Assembly (NCBI RefSeq): GCF_016756315.1
Contig: NZ_AP024235.1
Location: 1,798,001-1,862,000, forward strand
Source of the DNA: Alteromonas sp. KC3
GTDB taxonomy: Bacteria; Pseudomonadota; Gammaproteobacteria; Enterobacterales; Alteromonadaceae
DNA length: 64,000 bases
Direction: 5' to 3'
Part shown: positions 47,566-56,301 of the stretch, one piece after another
Numbering within the stretch: the stretch's first letter is position 1
Layout: every line of letters starts with the position of its first letter
The notes under the pieces: generated by a model
The model's database searches: none
What the model saw: the letters and a program-made list of their open reading frames with translations, nothing else
Told to the model about the DNA's origin: nothing
Made by a program: the position numbers and the translations under genes

Positions 47566-48735
47566 TTATTTTGATTCGTTAAACAGCTCTCGGCCGATAA
47601 GCATTCTGCGAATTTCAGATGTACCTGCACCAATTTCGTAAAGCTTAGCGTCACGTAATAGGCGACCAGTAGAGTATTCGTTGATGTAGCCGTTACCGCC
47701 TAGTAGCTGAATAGCGTCTAATGCCATTTTGGTTGCTAGCTCGGCAGAGTAAAGGATAGCGCCTGCGGCGTCTTTTCGCGTAGTTTCACCGCGATCGCAT
47801 GATTTCGCTACCGCATAAACATAAGCGCGGGCCGCATTCATTTGGGTGTACATGTCTGCAACTTTGCCCTGAACCAGCTGGAATTGACCAATTGACTGAC
47901 CAAATTGTTCACGATCATGAATGTACGGTACAACAACATCCATACAGGCCTGCATAATACCTAGCGGGCCACCAGAAAGCACAAGACGCTCGTAGTCTAG
48001 GCCGCTCATTAATACGCGTACACCTTCGCCTTCGTTGCCGATGACGTTTTCAGCCGGTACTTCACAATCTTCAAATACCAGTTCGCAAGTGTTCGACGAG
48101 CGCATACCAAGCTTGTCGAGCTTTTGCGCGCGAGTGAAGCCAGGGAAATCACGTTCTACGATAAACGCAGTAATGCCGCGTGGGCCTGCGTTTACGTCAG
48201 TTTTCGCATAAATAACAAAGGTATGTGCATCTGGACCATTTGTGATCCACATTTTGTTGCCGTTCAAAATATACTTATCGCCGCGCTTTTCCGCTCTTAG
48301 CTTCATGCTAACAACGTCAGAACCTGCGTTTGGCTCACTCATTGCCAACGCACCGATATGCTCACCCGATACCAGTTTAGGTAAATACTTCTCGCGCTGG
48401 GCGTCGTTACCGTTTTTGAAAATTTGGTTTACACAAAGGTTAGAGTGCGCGCCGTAGCTAAGACCGATGCCCGCTGAGGCACGACTAACTTCTTCCATTG
48501 CAACGGTATGTGCAAGATAGCCCATGTCTGAACCACCATATTGTTCAGATACTGTGACGCCAAGCAAACCCATGTCGCCCAGCTTGGTCCATAGCTCGTT
48601 TGGAAACTGATTGTCGGCATCTGCTTTTTCGGCCAATGGTGCAATTTCGTTTTGCGCAAACTGATACACCTGATCACGCAACATGTCGATGTCTTCGCCA
48701 AGGCCAAAGTTTAGAGTAGGGTAAGCGGTATTCAT
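47566..48735 (-). CDS. liuA: Isovaleryl-CoA dehydrogenase
   Basis: A 389-residue FAD-dependent acyl-CoA dehydrogenase that oxidises isovaleryl-CoA to 3-methylcrotonyl-Co[54 protein letters not shown] and [15 protein letters not shown] are family motifs. The start ATG 48735 overlaps the liuR stop by four bases, coupling the two; a longer frame from 48777 is rejected. Confidence 0.95.
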   Translation of the reverse strand: MNTAYPTLNFGLGEDIDMLRDQVYQFAQNEIAPLAEKADADNQFPNELWTKLGDMGLLGVTVSEQYGGSDMGYLAHTVAMEEVSRASAGIGLSYGAHSNLCVNQIFKNGNDAQREKYLPKLVSGEHIGALAMSEPNAGSDVVSMKLRAEKRGDKYILNGNKMWITNGPDAHTFVIYAKTDVNAGPRGITAFIVERDFPGFTRAQKLDKLGMRSSNTCELVFEDCEVPAENVIGNEGEGVRVLMSGLDYERLVLSGGPLGIMQACMDVVVPYIHDREQFGQSIGQFQLVQGKVADMYTQMNAARAYVYAVAKSCDRGETTRKDAAGAILYSAELATKMALDAIQLLGGNGYINEYSTGRLLRDAKLYEIGAGTSEIRRMLIGRELFNESK

Positions 48736-49139
48736 GCAATTTTTCCTCGTTTGAGTTCTGCGAGTTCTTCGCGACAACGTGCTTCTACATCATCAAGTTC
48801 CGTCATCAGCATTTGAATATCTTCAAGCTGTTGACGCAGCACGGCACGTTTTTGCTCAGTCATTTCCAACATGGCTTCTAACTGAACAGCCGAATTAGGG
48901 TTGCTGTCGTACATGTCGAACAAGGTTTTGACTTCAGCCAGTGAAAAACCAAGGCGTTTGCCGCGAAGAATAAGCTTGAGTCGCACTCGATCTTTATTCA
49001 GATAAACGCGGTTTTGTCCGGTTCTCGATGGAGACATTAAGCCTTGCTCTTCGTAAAAACGAATAGAGCGAGGTGTTATGTCGAATTCGCGAGCAAGCTC
49101 GCCAATGGCGTAAGTCGTTTCGTCGTCGTACTTGTTCAT
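48732..49139 (-). CDS. liuR: MerR-family regulator of leucine degradation
   Basis: A 135-residue MerR regulator with a helix-turn-helix ([27 protein letters not shown]), followed by a coiled-coil region and an acidic C-terminus without metal-binding Cys pairs. Position as the first gene of the liu cluster and the two operator-like palindromes upstream identify it as LiuR. It probably represses the cluster until branched-chain acyl-CoA appears; that sense of control is inferred from the family. Confidence 0.92.
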   Translation of the reverse strand: MNKYDDETTYAIGELAREFDITPRSIRFYEEQGLMSPSRTGQNRVYLNKDRVRLKLILRGKRLGFSLAEVKTLFDMYDSNPNSAVQLEAMLEMTEQKRAVLRQQLEDIQMLMTELDDVEARCREELAELKRGKIA

Positions 49140-49264
49140 TACATGTACCTTGTTTTTAAGCGCTTTCTTGCTACCTCACTTTTCTTTTAAAAAGTGGGGT
49201 ATGTAACTACGTTTATAGCACTAACGTGCTATTCAATTGTGATGCACTAATACGTAGTGTTTTG

Positions 49265-49290
49265 TTGACACTGTCATAGTACAGGTTTAC
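49265..49290 (+). promoter_or_regulatory. Putative thiolase promoter under operator
   Basis: TTGACA at 49265-49270, then a 17-bp spacer ending in TACGTT at 49288-49293, which overlaps the first LiuR-like operator. The -10 match is poor. It points toward the thiolase gene. Confidence 0.4.
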
Positions 49291-49301
49291 GTTAACGTTA
49301 A
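49286..49301. promoter_or_regulatory. LiuR-type operator 1
   Basis: TTTACGTTAACGTTAA, a near-palindrome of the form TTTACGTTAACGTAAA known for LiuR sites in gammaproteobacteria, placed between liuR and the thiolase gene. It overlaps the candidate -10 region on the plus strand. Confidence 0.7.
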
Positions 49302-49307
49302 TTACAA

Positions 49308-49323
49308 TTTACGTTAAGGTAAA
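49308..49323. promoter_or_regulatory. LiuR-type operator 2
   Basis: TTTACGTTAAGGTAAA, a second copy 22 bp (two helical turns) from the first. It could allow control of the minus-strand liu promoter, where TTGACG (49340-49345 on the complement) is a possible -35. Confidence 0.7.
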
Positions 49324-49458
49324 GTAACATTTTACTAACGTCAATTTTTCATTGTGTTGACGGTAAGTTGTCACACTTAAGGGTGTTTACTTTTTTATAC
49401 AAGGGAACATCTTTAGCTAGTTAAGTAATTAATTTTATTGAAATTTAAGGGCATGGTT

Positions 49459-50634
49459 ATGAGTAACGAATCAGTAGTGATAGTCGCGGCTAAACGCACA
49501 CCTATGGGTGGTTTTAACGGCAGCTTGTCAGGCGTGTCAGCCACACACCTTGGCGAAGTGGCGATTAAATCAGCGGTTGAAAACTTAGATGTGTCAGCGA
49601 TTGACGAAGTGATCATGGGCTGTGTGTTACCTGCAGGTCTCGGACAGTCACCTGCACGTCAAGCGTCATTAGGTGCTGGATTACCACTGAGCGCAGGCGT
49701 AACCACTATCAATAAAGTGTGTGGTTCAGGCCTCAAGGCTGTCATGCTGGCGCACGACTTGATTAAAGCCGGCAGTGCAGAAACCATTGTCGCTGGTGGT
49801 ATGGAAAGCATGAGTAATGCGCCTTATATGTTGCCAAAAGCTCGCACCGGTTACCGTATGGGGCACGGACAAGTGCTAGACCATATGATGCTTGATGGCT
49901 TGGAAAATGCCTACGATGGCAAAGCCATGGGGTGTTTTGCACAAGATACTGCAGATGAAGAAAGCATTACCCGCGGCGAAATGGACGAGTTTGCACTTAG
50001 CTCACTGTCTAAAGCACACGAAGCGATTAATAGCGGAACGTTTAGCGATGAAATCGTGCCTGTCACTCTGTCTACACGAAAAGGTGATGTAGTAGTTGAT
50101 ACTGATGAGGGCCCAGGCTCAGCGCGCCCAGAAAAAATCCCGACTCTGCGACCTGCATTTAAGAAAGACGGCACAGTAACTGCGGCCAACTCAAGCTCAA
50201 TTTCTGATGGCGCAGCAGCATTGGTAGTAATGAGTGAGCGTAAAGCAAATGCGCTTGGCCTAGCACCACTAGCCCGTGTTGTTGCTCATGCTACACACTC
50301 TATCGAGCCAGAGAACTTTACTGTTGCTCCTGTTGGTGCAATGGAAAAAGTGCTTGATAAAGCGGGTTGGCAAAAAGAAGATGTAGACCTTTTTGAAATT
50401 AACGAAGCGTTTGCCATGGTTACCATGTTGGCCATAAAGAAACTGGGCCTAGACGCTGAAAAAGTTAACGTAAAAGGCGGCGCATGTGCACTTGGTCACC
50501 CAATTGGCGCATCAGGCGCGCGTATTCTTGTGACCTTGCTACACGCACTGAAACAGCGTGGCGGTAAAAAAGGTATTGCGTCACTGTGTATTGGCGGTGG
50601 TGAAGGTGTAGCACTTGCTGTAGAAATGCTTTAA
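49459..50634 (+). CDS. Acetyl-CoA C-acetyltransferase (thiolase II type)
   Basis: A 391-residue thiolase. The active Cys in INKVCGSGLKAVMLAHD, GGACALGHPIGASGAR and the C-terminal CIGGGEGVALAVEML are intact. It interconverts acetoacetyl-CoA and two acetyl-CoA. ATG 49459 is chosen with AAGG eight bases before. Its divergent position from liuR, with shared operators, suggests use of acetoacetate from leucine after CoA activation. Confidence 0.94.
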   Translation: MSNESVVIVAAKRTPMGGFNGSLSGVSATHLGEVAIKSAVENLDVSAIDEVIMGCVLPAGLGQSPARQASLGAGLPLSAGVTTINKVCGSGLKAVMLAHDLIKAGSAETIVAGGMESMSNAPYMLPKARTGYRMGHGQVLDHMMLDGLENAYDGKAMGCFAQDTADEESITRGEMDEFALSSLSKAHEAINSGTFSDEIVPVTLSTRKGDVVVDTDEGPGSARPEKIPTLRPAFKKDGTVTAANSSSISDGAAALVVMSERKANALGLAPLARVVAHATHSIEPENFTVAPVGAMEKVLDKAGWQKEDVDLFEINEAFAMVTMLAIKKLGLDAEKVNVKGGACALGHPIGASGARILVTLLHALKQRGGKKGIASLCIGGGEGVALAVEML

Positions 50635-50664
50635 TGTAAACCTAAATAAGTTTTAATGTTTTCA

Positions 50665-50695
50665 GTGGCACCAATGAGGGTGCCACTTGTGTTTT
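50665..50695 (+). terminator. Rho-independent terminator of thiolase
   Basis: A perfect 8-bp stem GTGGCACC (50665-50672) / GGTGCCAC (50679-50686) followed by TTGTGTTTT. Confidence 0.85.
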
Positions 50696-50742
50696 AATAA
50701 AGTTAAAAATAAAAATTAATAAAACGAAAAAGCACATTTAAC

Positions 50743-51753
50743 ATGGATAAAACGAAGGTTTCATTGCGCTTACTGCTAGCACTATTCATCTTCACGAGTA
50801 CTTCGTTGCCCGCCAGCGAGGATGAACCAGCTGTATTAGCCAGTGATCAGAATCAAGACCCAAATCATGCTCAAACTCAAACGCCTGCACCAATGCGCAC
50901 ACAAGTTGGGTATGGTGAGCTACTTTCACTGGAAACTCGCCCTTCAGATAGCACAATCACCTACGGCGAAGATCCGTTGCAGCGCGTCGAAGTATGGCGC
51001 GCAACCGCACCAGCTAATACAGCCCTAGTATTCATTCACGGTGGCTGTTGGCTAAACGCCTACGACTTAAATCATGCTAAAGGGCTGTACCACGCACTTG
51101 CTGAGAAAGGTATCACCACGTATGCAGTGGAATACCGGCGAACTGGCGATGAAGGTGGTGGTTGGCCAGGCAGCTTGCACGACGTATCGGCGGGCATTAC
51201 TGCTTCATTAGATGATGTGGCGCGCAATAATAGTAAACAAACTGTTGTACTAGCAGGTCACTCAGCAGGGGGACATCTTGCTTTGTTAGCGGCACAATCG
51301 CTAGGTGCTGTTTCTCTAGGTGCTATATCTCAGGGTACTATGTCGCCAGATGCCTTATCGCAAGACACGATTAATAGTGGTAACGCCAATAGTGATCTCG
51401 CGAATAACACCAACGTTCAGATTCAAAGTGTACTTGGCCTAGCTGCAATTACCGATGTAGCAAAATATGCGATGGGCACAAATAGTTGCCAGTCAGCTAC
51501 AACGGCATTTATGGGGGGCGACCCTAGTTCGGTAGAGTCAGCCTACATTGCAGCCACGCCAGATTCGTCAAAAAGTGATATTCCCTTTCATTTGCTTCAC
51601 GGTAGTAGCGATAGCATTGTGCCTGTGCACCATGCATCTCTGATAGGGGCTGCATCAACCATTGTTCCGTCTGGTGGACACTTTGATTGGTTACACCCTG
51701 AATCGACATCATTTCACGCATTATTAGAGGTTATTAATCAGCATGGTTACTAA
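50743..51753 (+). CDS. Exported alpha/beta hydrolase, kynurenine-formamidase-like
   Basis: A 336-residue hydrolase with a signal peptide (residues 1-25, ending LPA-SE), an HGGCW oxyanion motif near residue 102, the nucleophile GHSAGGHLALL near residue 173, and a C-terminal GSSDSIVP / GGHFDWLHP acid-His pair. HGGxW and the position overlapping kynU point to an arylformamidase role in tryptophan breakdown. The signal peptide is unexpected for that. Between residues ~187 and 226 is an expanded, repetitive segment (SLGAISQGTMS type). Substrate is not proven. Confidence 0.78.
   Translation: MDKTKVSLRLLLALFIFTSTSLPASEDEPAVLASDQNQDPNHAQTQTPAPMRTQVGYGELLSLETRPSDSTITYGEDPLQRVEVWRATAPANTALVFIHGGCWLNAYDLNHAKGLYHALAEKGITTYAVEYRRTGDEGGGWPGSLHDVSAGITASLDDVARNNSKQTVVLAGHSAGGHLALLAAQSLGAVSLGAISQGTMSPDALSQDTINSGNANSDLANNTNVQIQSVLGLAAITDVAKYAMGTNSCQSATTAFMGGDPSSVESAYIAATPDSSKSDIPFHLLHGSSDSIVPVHHASLIGAASTIVPSGGHFDWLHPESTSFHALLEVINQHGY
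51301..51375 (+). repeat. In-frame 15-bp degenerate repeats in hydrolase gene
   Basis: Units of 15 bp (CTAGGTGCT-type, 51301-51330, with diverged copies to 51375) give five-residue repeats ending in Ser, then Asn-rich sequence. They look like a recent expansion of a surface loop. Confidence 0.65.
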
Positions 51754-52978
51754 GGTTTTTTCTGCTGAGCAGTTAGATGATAAAGACCCATTGCGCTTAA
51801 AACGTGACGAGTTTGCTCTTCCCAAACACACCATCTATTTAGACGGTAACTCGCTAGGGCCACTGCCAAAAGCGGCCGAAGTGCGTGCACATGATGTTGT
51901 AAAGCGACAGTGGGGTGATGGGTTAATTACCAGTTGGAACCAGCATCAATGGATTTCGATGCCTTCACGAGTGGGAGATCGTATTGGTCAACTCATTGGT
52001 GCTGCGTCTGGCCAAGTAGTCTGCTGTGATTCTATTTCTATCAACCTGTTTAAAGTGTTGAGCGCTGCGTTGAAAATGAATCCGTCACGTAAAGTAATTG
52101 CTACTACCCGTGATAATTTCCCCACTGATATTTACATGATTCAGGGTCTGTTAGACCTACTTGGCGACGAATATTGTCTTCACTATATAGATGAAGACAA
52201 CATCTGCAATGAACTTGATGAAGACGTCGCTGTAGTTATGCTTACCCAAGTGAATTTTCGCACGGGCAAAAAGCTCGATATGCAAAAGGTGACAGCATTT
52301 GCTCAGAGCAAAGGTATTTTGACATTGTGGGATCTTGCCCACAGTGCAGGGGCATTTCCTGTAGACCTTGATGCCTGTAATGTGGATTTTGCTGTGGGGT
52401 GTACCTACAAATACCTTAACGGTGGCCCTGGCGCGCCAGCCTTTGTATATGTTGCCCAGCGTCATCAAAAAGATTACCAACAACCGCTCTCAGGTTGGAT
52501 GGGACATAGTGCCCCCTTTGAGTTTTCACCTGACTACACACCCGACCCAAGTATTAAGCAAAATCTTTGCGGGACACCTGGCGTGATAGGTATGAGCATA
52601 CTTGAAGCGTCGCTTACCGTATTTGATGGCGTATCTTTAAAAGCTATCGATGAGAAATCAAAAAAGCTTCAGGCATTTTTCATTGCAGAGGCTAAAAGTG
52701 CAGGTGTGTTGGATGAGTTTACGTTGGTAAGTCCCAATGTAGATAATCGTGGTAGCCAGATTGCGCTTGCACATAGCGATGCCTACGCCATATGTCAGGC
52801 GTGGATTGCTAAGGGAGTTATTGCAGACTTTAGGGCGCCCAACATACTACGAATTGGTTTTGCGCCGCTATATTTGTGTTTTAAAGATATTGAAATCGCT
52901 GTGCAGAAGCTTTCCGAAATTATCAAGAAGCAAGAGTATAGGCAAAATATTTTCCGCCAAAAACAAGCCGTTACCTAA
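51743..52978 (+). CDS. kynU: Kynureninase
   Basis: A 411-residue PLP enzyme cleaving kynurenine to anthranilate and alanine. The N-terminal IYLDGNSLGPLPKAA, the PLP-region GRIG-like DRIGQLIGAASGQVV, and the Lys in GCTYKYLNGGPGAPAFVYV (near residue 215) match kynureninase. It overlaps the hydrolase stop by 11 bases. Tryptophan dioxygenase is not adjacent. Confidence 0.95.
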   Translation: MVTKVFSAEQLDDKDPLRLKRDEFALPKHTIYLDGNSLGPLPKAAEVRAHDVVKRQWGDGLITSWNQHQWISMPSRVGDRIGQLIGAASGQVVCCDSISINLFKVLSAALKMNPSRKVIATTRDNFPTDIYMIQGLLDLLGDEYCLHYIDEDNICNELDEDVAVVMLTQVNFRTGKKLDMQKVTAFAQSKGILTLWDLAHSAGAFPVDLDACNVDFAVGCTYKYLNGGPGAPAFVYVAQRHQKDYQQPLSGWMGHSAPFEFSPDYTPDPSIKQNLCGTPGVIGMSILEASLTVFDGVSLKAIDEKSKKLQAFFIAEAKSAGVLDEFTLVSPNVDNRGSQIALAHSDAYAICQAWIAKGVIADFRAPNILRIGFAPLYLCFKDIEIAVQKLSEIIKKQEYRQNIFRQKQAVT

Positions 52979-53112
52979 TGTAAGGAAAAACAAAGTACAA
53001 ACCTTAAGTTTAAGCAAATATCTGATTTATAGTGTGAAAATATTGCTTTTTACGTTTTAAGCGTTAATACTTCGCGGTTGATGTTAATAATAGTTGGGTC
53101 GTAGAGGTACTG

Positions 53113-54555
53113 TTGAGCAGGGTGTTTAAGTGTTATTTTTTTCAAGCGTTTTTTTGGGTAGCGTTAGTTGTAGCTACTCCAAGCTTCGCATATCTGCAAA
53201 ACACGAACAGCAACGATAATTCAGCGCCTGAAGAGGTTACATACTGTATTGATCCAAATTGGGCACCCTATGAAGCTATCCGTAATGGTTCTCATATCGG
53301 TATCTCTGCGCAGTACCTAGATATTGTTTCTGAACTTTCCGATCTTAAATTTACCCTAGTGCCAACACAAACGTGGCAACAAAGCCTTGAATACGTTCAA
53401 CAAGGGAAGTGCCGCGTTATTCCGATGTTAAACACGTCTGATTATCGAAGGCAGTTTCTGGATTTTAGCTTGCCATACTTTGAGGCGCCAAATGTACTGG
53501 TTGCGAAGTCAGGTACACCTATGCTGCAAGGGTATGGCGGCGTGGGCAACCGTTCAGTAGGCGTTGTACAAGGCTATCGCCAAGTTGAATATATTTCTCG
53601 CCACTATCCGAGTTTGCGGCTAAAGCTTATTGCATCTGAGCAAGAAGGCTTGAAACAATTAGCGAATGGCGAATTTGACGTTATGGTGGGGTCCTTGATG
53701 AGTGTGAATATGCACATCAACAATCTCAAGCTTAAAGATTTAATCATTGTAGGCTACGCAGAGCCGTTCGATTCGTTAGCATTTGGTGTTAACAAATCTT
53801 ATGGTTACTTGGTAGATAAGATTAACTACGCCATTGAACGTATTCCTGAGAATCGCAAAGTAGAAATATATAAGCAATGGAATAACGTACAAGTTCGCTA
53901 CAGTCGCGATTACCTTAAACTGTTCTTGTCAGTCGCTGTAGTACTTATGGTGTTGCTTCTTATCATAGCGAGAAAGCGTTACCGGGGGCACTTTACACGC
54001 ATCATTCAACAGAAAAATGAAGAAATAGGCACCTTGCAGGCGGCATTGCTAGAGAAGAACAGAACACTCGCGTTTTTGTCTTCACACGACAATGTCACAG
54101 GCTTGTATAACCGAAATCATATGATTCAGCGGGCTGAAGAAGAGATCTCGCGTTTTCAACGCTTTCACACGACGGCGTCACTTATCGTTGTTGAGCTAAC
54201 GAGTATTAACGATGAGCAGTTTAACTTCGATACGAACACCAAAGAAGATGCGCTTAAAGTTGTTGCAGCGAGTTGCTTAAGTACAGTACGCGAAGTCGAT
54301 GTAGTATCGCGCTTTAGTGATGAGCAGTTTATTGTGCTGTGTCCACAAACGTCAGTGGAGCATGCAAAAAAACTCGCCGACAGGCTTTTAAATTGTATGT
54401 TAGGTCATCAACTACTTAACGACACGTTTAAGATTGCTGTAGGCATGACACAACTTCATGAAGATGAAGAGTTCAACGAGTGGTTTGAACGTACAATAAA
54501 GGCGCTATATCAATCTAAGCGCCTTGGATATGGTAATGTCTCTGTGGCTGATTAA
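53113..54555 (+). CDS. Periplasmic-binding-domain protein with degenerate GGDEF
   Basis: 480 residues: signal segment, an SBP_bac_3-type periplasmic domain (residues ~40-260, starting VTYCIDPNWAPYEAI), a TM helix (LFLSVAVVLMVLLLIIA), a coiled coil, and a GGDEF-fold domain (FLSSHDNVTGLYNRNHMIQRAEEEISR onward). The catalytic motif RYGGDEF is changed to RFSDEQF, so cyclase activity is unlikely. It may act as a receptor relaying ligand or protein contacts. TTG 53113 is favoured by GAGG at 53104-53107. Confidence 0.85.
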   Translation: MSRVFKCYFFQAFFWVALVVATPSFAYLQNTNSNDNSAPEEVTYCIDPNWAPYEAIRNGSHIGISAQYLDIVSELSDLKFTLVPTQTWQQSLEYVQQGKCRVIPMLNTSDYRRQFLDFSLPYFEAPNVLVAKSGTPMLQGYGGVGNRSVGVVQGYRQVEYISRHYPSLRLKLIASEQEGLKQLANGEFDVMVGSLMSVNMHINNLKLKDLIIVGYAEPFDSLAFGVNKSYGYLVDKINYAIERIPENRKVEIYKQWNNVQVRYSRDYLKLFLSVAVVLMVLLLIIARKRYRGHFTRIIQQKNEEIGTLQAALLEKNRTLAFLSSHDNVTGLYNRNHMIQRAEEEISRFQRFHTTASLIVVELTSINDEQFNFDTNTKEDALKVVAASCLSTVREVDVVSRFSDEQFIVLCPQTSVEHAKKLADRLLNCMLGHQLLNDTFKIAVGMTQLHEDEEFNEWFERTIKALYQSKRLGYGNVSVAD

Positions 54556-56210
54556 ACGATAGGCTCGTAGTGCCATTGATGCGCGTCATAGCGAATTTGA
54601 GCCCGGTCGTACTCTCTTTCTGAACGCCAATTTCGGTTATTTAGCTTAACTGAAACACCAGGATATAAACGTTTATTAGCAACCAGTTTGATATCTTGCT
54701 GGTATTGCTCTTTGGCCTGTTTAACATCATTGGCCTTATTTTCAATCCACTCTAATAACGCACTTTCGTTGTTAAACAGTTCTAGAGCTTCAGTGACTTT
54801 GCGTTGCAACTCTTTTGGCACTTTCTTACTTTGTAGTAACTCTATTTTTTCTTTGTGCTTTAAGTTGTTCTCGCGAATTTGCTTTAAAAGTTCGTCTAAC
54901 GATTCCTTTCGTTCCAGCAACAGATTAAAACCCGGACTAAAGTCGATTTTAAGGGTACTCCCAGATACCGCACCTAATGTTCCCGCCTCAATTTTATTTT
55001 GACTGACAATGTCGCAGGCAAAAAGATTACCCATTGGGTTGTCAATCTGACCTACGGTTACTGAGCCACCACAGCGTAGTTTGCTATATGCTAATTGCCT
55101 GCCTATGGTAATGTTGCCGCCGCACTGCACCTCAATGCCTTGGCCGTGCTGAACATGCACGCTACCTGCTGCCACGAGCTTACAATGAAATTCGCTGTCG
55201 CCATCATTCACTTTACCCATTGCACCTTCGGTAACGATAATATCGCCACCAGACTCAATGTATGCTGACTCAACAAAGCCGTTAATCGTGACATCGCCAG
55301 CGGCTTTAATTTCCATCTTCTCAGTAACATCGCCGTTAACTAATACAGCACCTTCGTAGTTCACATGACCAGAGCCGACATTGACACCGGTACAAATAAA
55401 GGTGTCGTCAACCTGCATGGTTTGGTCGCGATACTTTGGCATCCCTGAAATAGACGACATTAGCAGGTTGGCGTCATGATCTGACACTACAGTACCGCCG
55501 CCCATTTTAAACTCTACCCACTCACCAGCCACTGCTTCAATCTTGTTGCCTTTAATGTCAAAGCCTGTCCGGCCTTGTGTTGGCTGTGTTCTGCGTAGCA
55601 CGGGTGTATTAACTTTGACGCAAATTACTTCACCCAAGTTGCGCATATCAACGCGTTCGCCCTTGCCGGTTTGCGGTTTTAAAACGCGCTCTAACGCATT
55701 AGGTACAAGGGGAATGAACTTCGAATTCTTGCCGTTTCGCGCCGGTAGACCTTTGGCAACGGTTTTTTCAATAACGGTTCCGGGCTCGACGTGTTTTGCT
55801 TCTTCGAGCACCGATGCGATTGCCTTAATCCCCAAGCCCCGAACAATTTTGTTTTTCTGTGCTAGTAATTTGATGGCATTAAGTGAAGGCATTTTGCCGC
55901 CGTAGGGCGTGGTAAGTACAAGGTTCGCTTGCATGGCATCTTCTGGGATTCGAAATTCAACCTCTGCGTTTTTGCGCTCACCAATGCGTTCGTTTACTTC
56001 GGTATCATCACCGGTTTTAAAGTAATGATTTGCGGTATCGCAGGCTGATTTAAGTGATTTCTCTGAGATGTAAAGGCGTTTAGTTTCTCCTGATGATAAT
56101 TCATCGATTATGTCACTCATGCTTACCTCTGAGGCGAACTCAGCAGGCTTTAGTGTTAACTCAATATAGGTTCTTGATTCATCGAAACTAATAACTACGC
56201 CATTCATCAC
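54552..56210 (-). CDS. FapA (DUF342) domain protein
   Basis: 552 residues with N-terminal positive and helical parts, a central right-handed beta-helix of the DUF342/FapA family (residues ~180-380, with repeating GDVT/GSVTVG-type turns), and a C-terminal coiled coil. Homologues regulate envelope or cell-cycle processes, but a biochemical activity is not established. Its stop shares four bases (TTAA) with the stop of the convergent gene. A polar or regulatory role is inference. Confidence 0.85.
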   Translation of the reverse strand: MMNGVVISFDESRTYIELTLKPAEFASEVSMSDIIDELSSGETKRLYISEKSLKSACDTANHYFKTGDDTEVNERIGERKNAEVEFRIPEDAMQANLVLTTPYGGKMPSLNAIKLLAQKNKIVRGLGIKAIASVLEEAKHVEPGTVIEKTVAKGLPARNGKNSKFIPLVPNALERVLKPQTGKGERVDMRNLGEVICVKVNTPVLRRTQPTQGRTGFDIKGNKIEAVAGEWVEFKMGGGTVVSDHDANLLMSSISGMPKYRDQTMQVDDTFICTGVNVGSGHVNYEGAVLVNGDVTEKMEIKAAGDVTINGFVESAYIESGGDIIVTEGAMGKVNDGDSEFHCKLVAAGSVHVQHGQGIEVQCGGNITIGRQLAYSKLRCGGSVTVGQIDNPMGNLFACDIVSQNKIEAGTLGAVSGSTLKIDFSPGFNLLLERKESLDELLKQIRENNLKHKEKIELLQSKKVPKELQRKVTEALELFNNESALLEWIENKANDVKQAKEQYQQDIKLVANKRLYPGVSVKLNNRNWRSEREYDRAQIRYDAHQWHYEPIV

Positions 56211-56301
56211 TTCTATTTTCCTTGCGCACTTGTAATTTTGTTATCGGCGGCATTAAAAAAATACTTAGTATCCTTTAATTTATGCTCATCCCACACATCC
56301 G

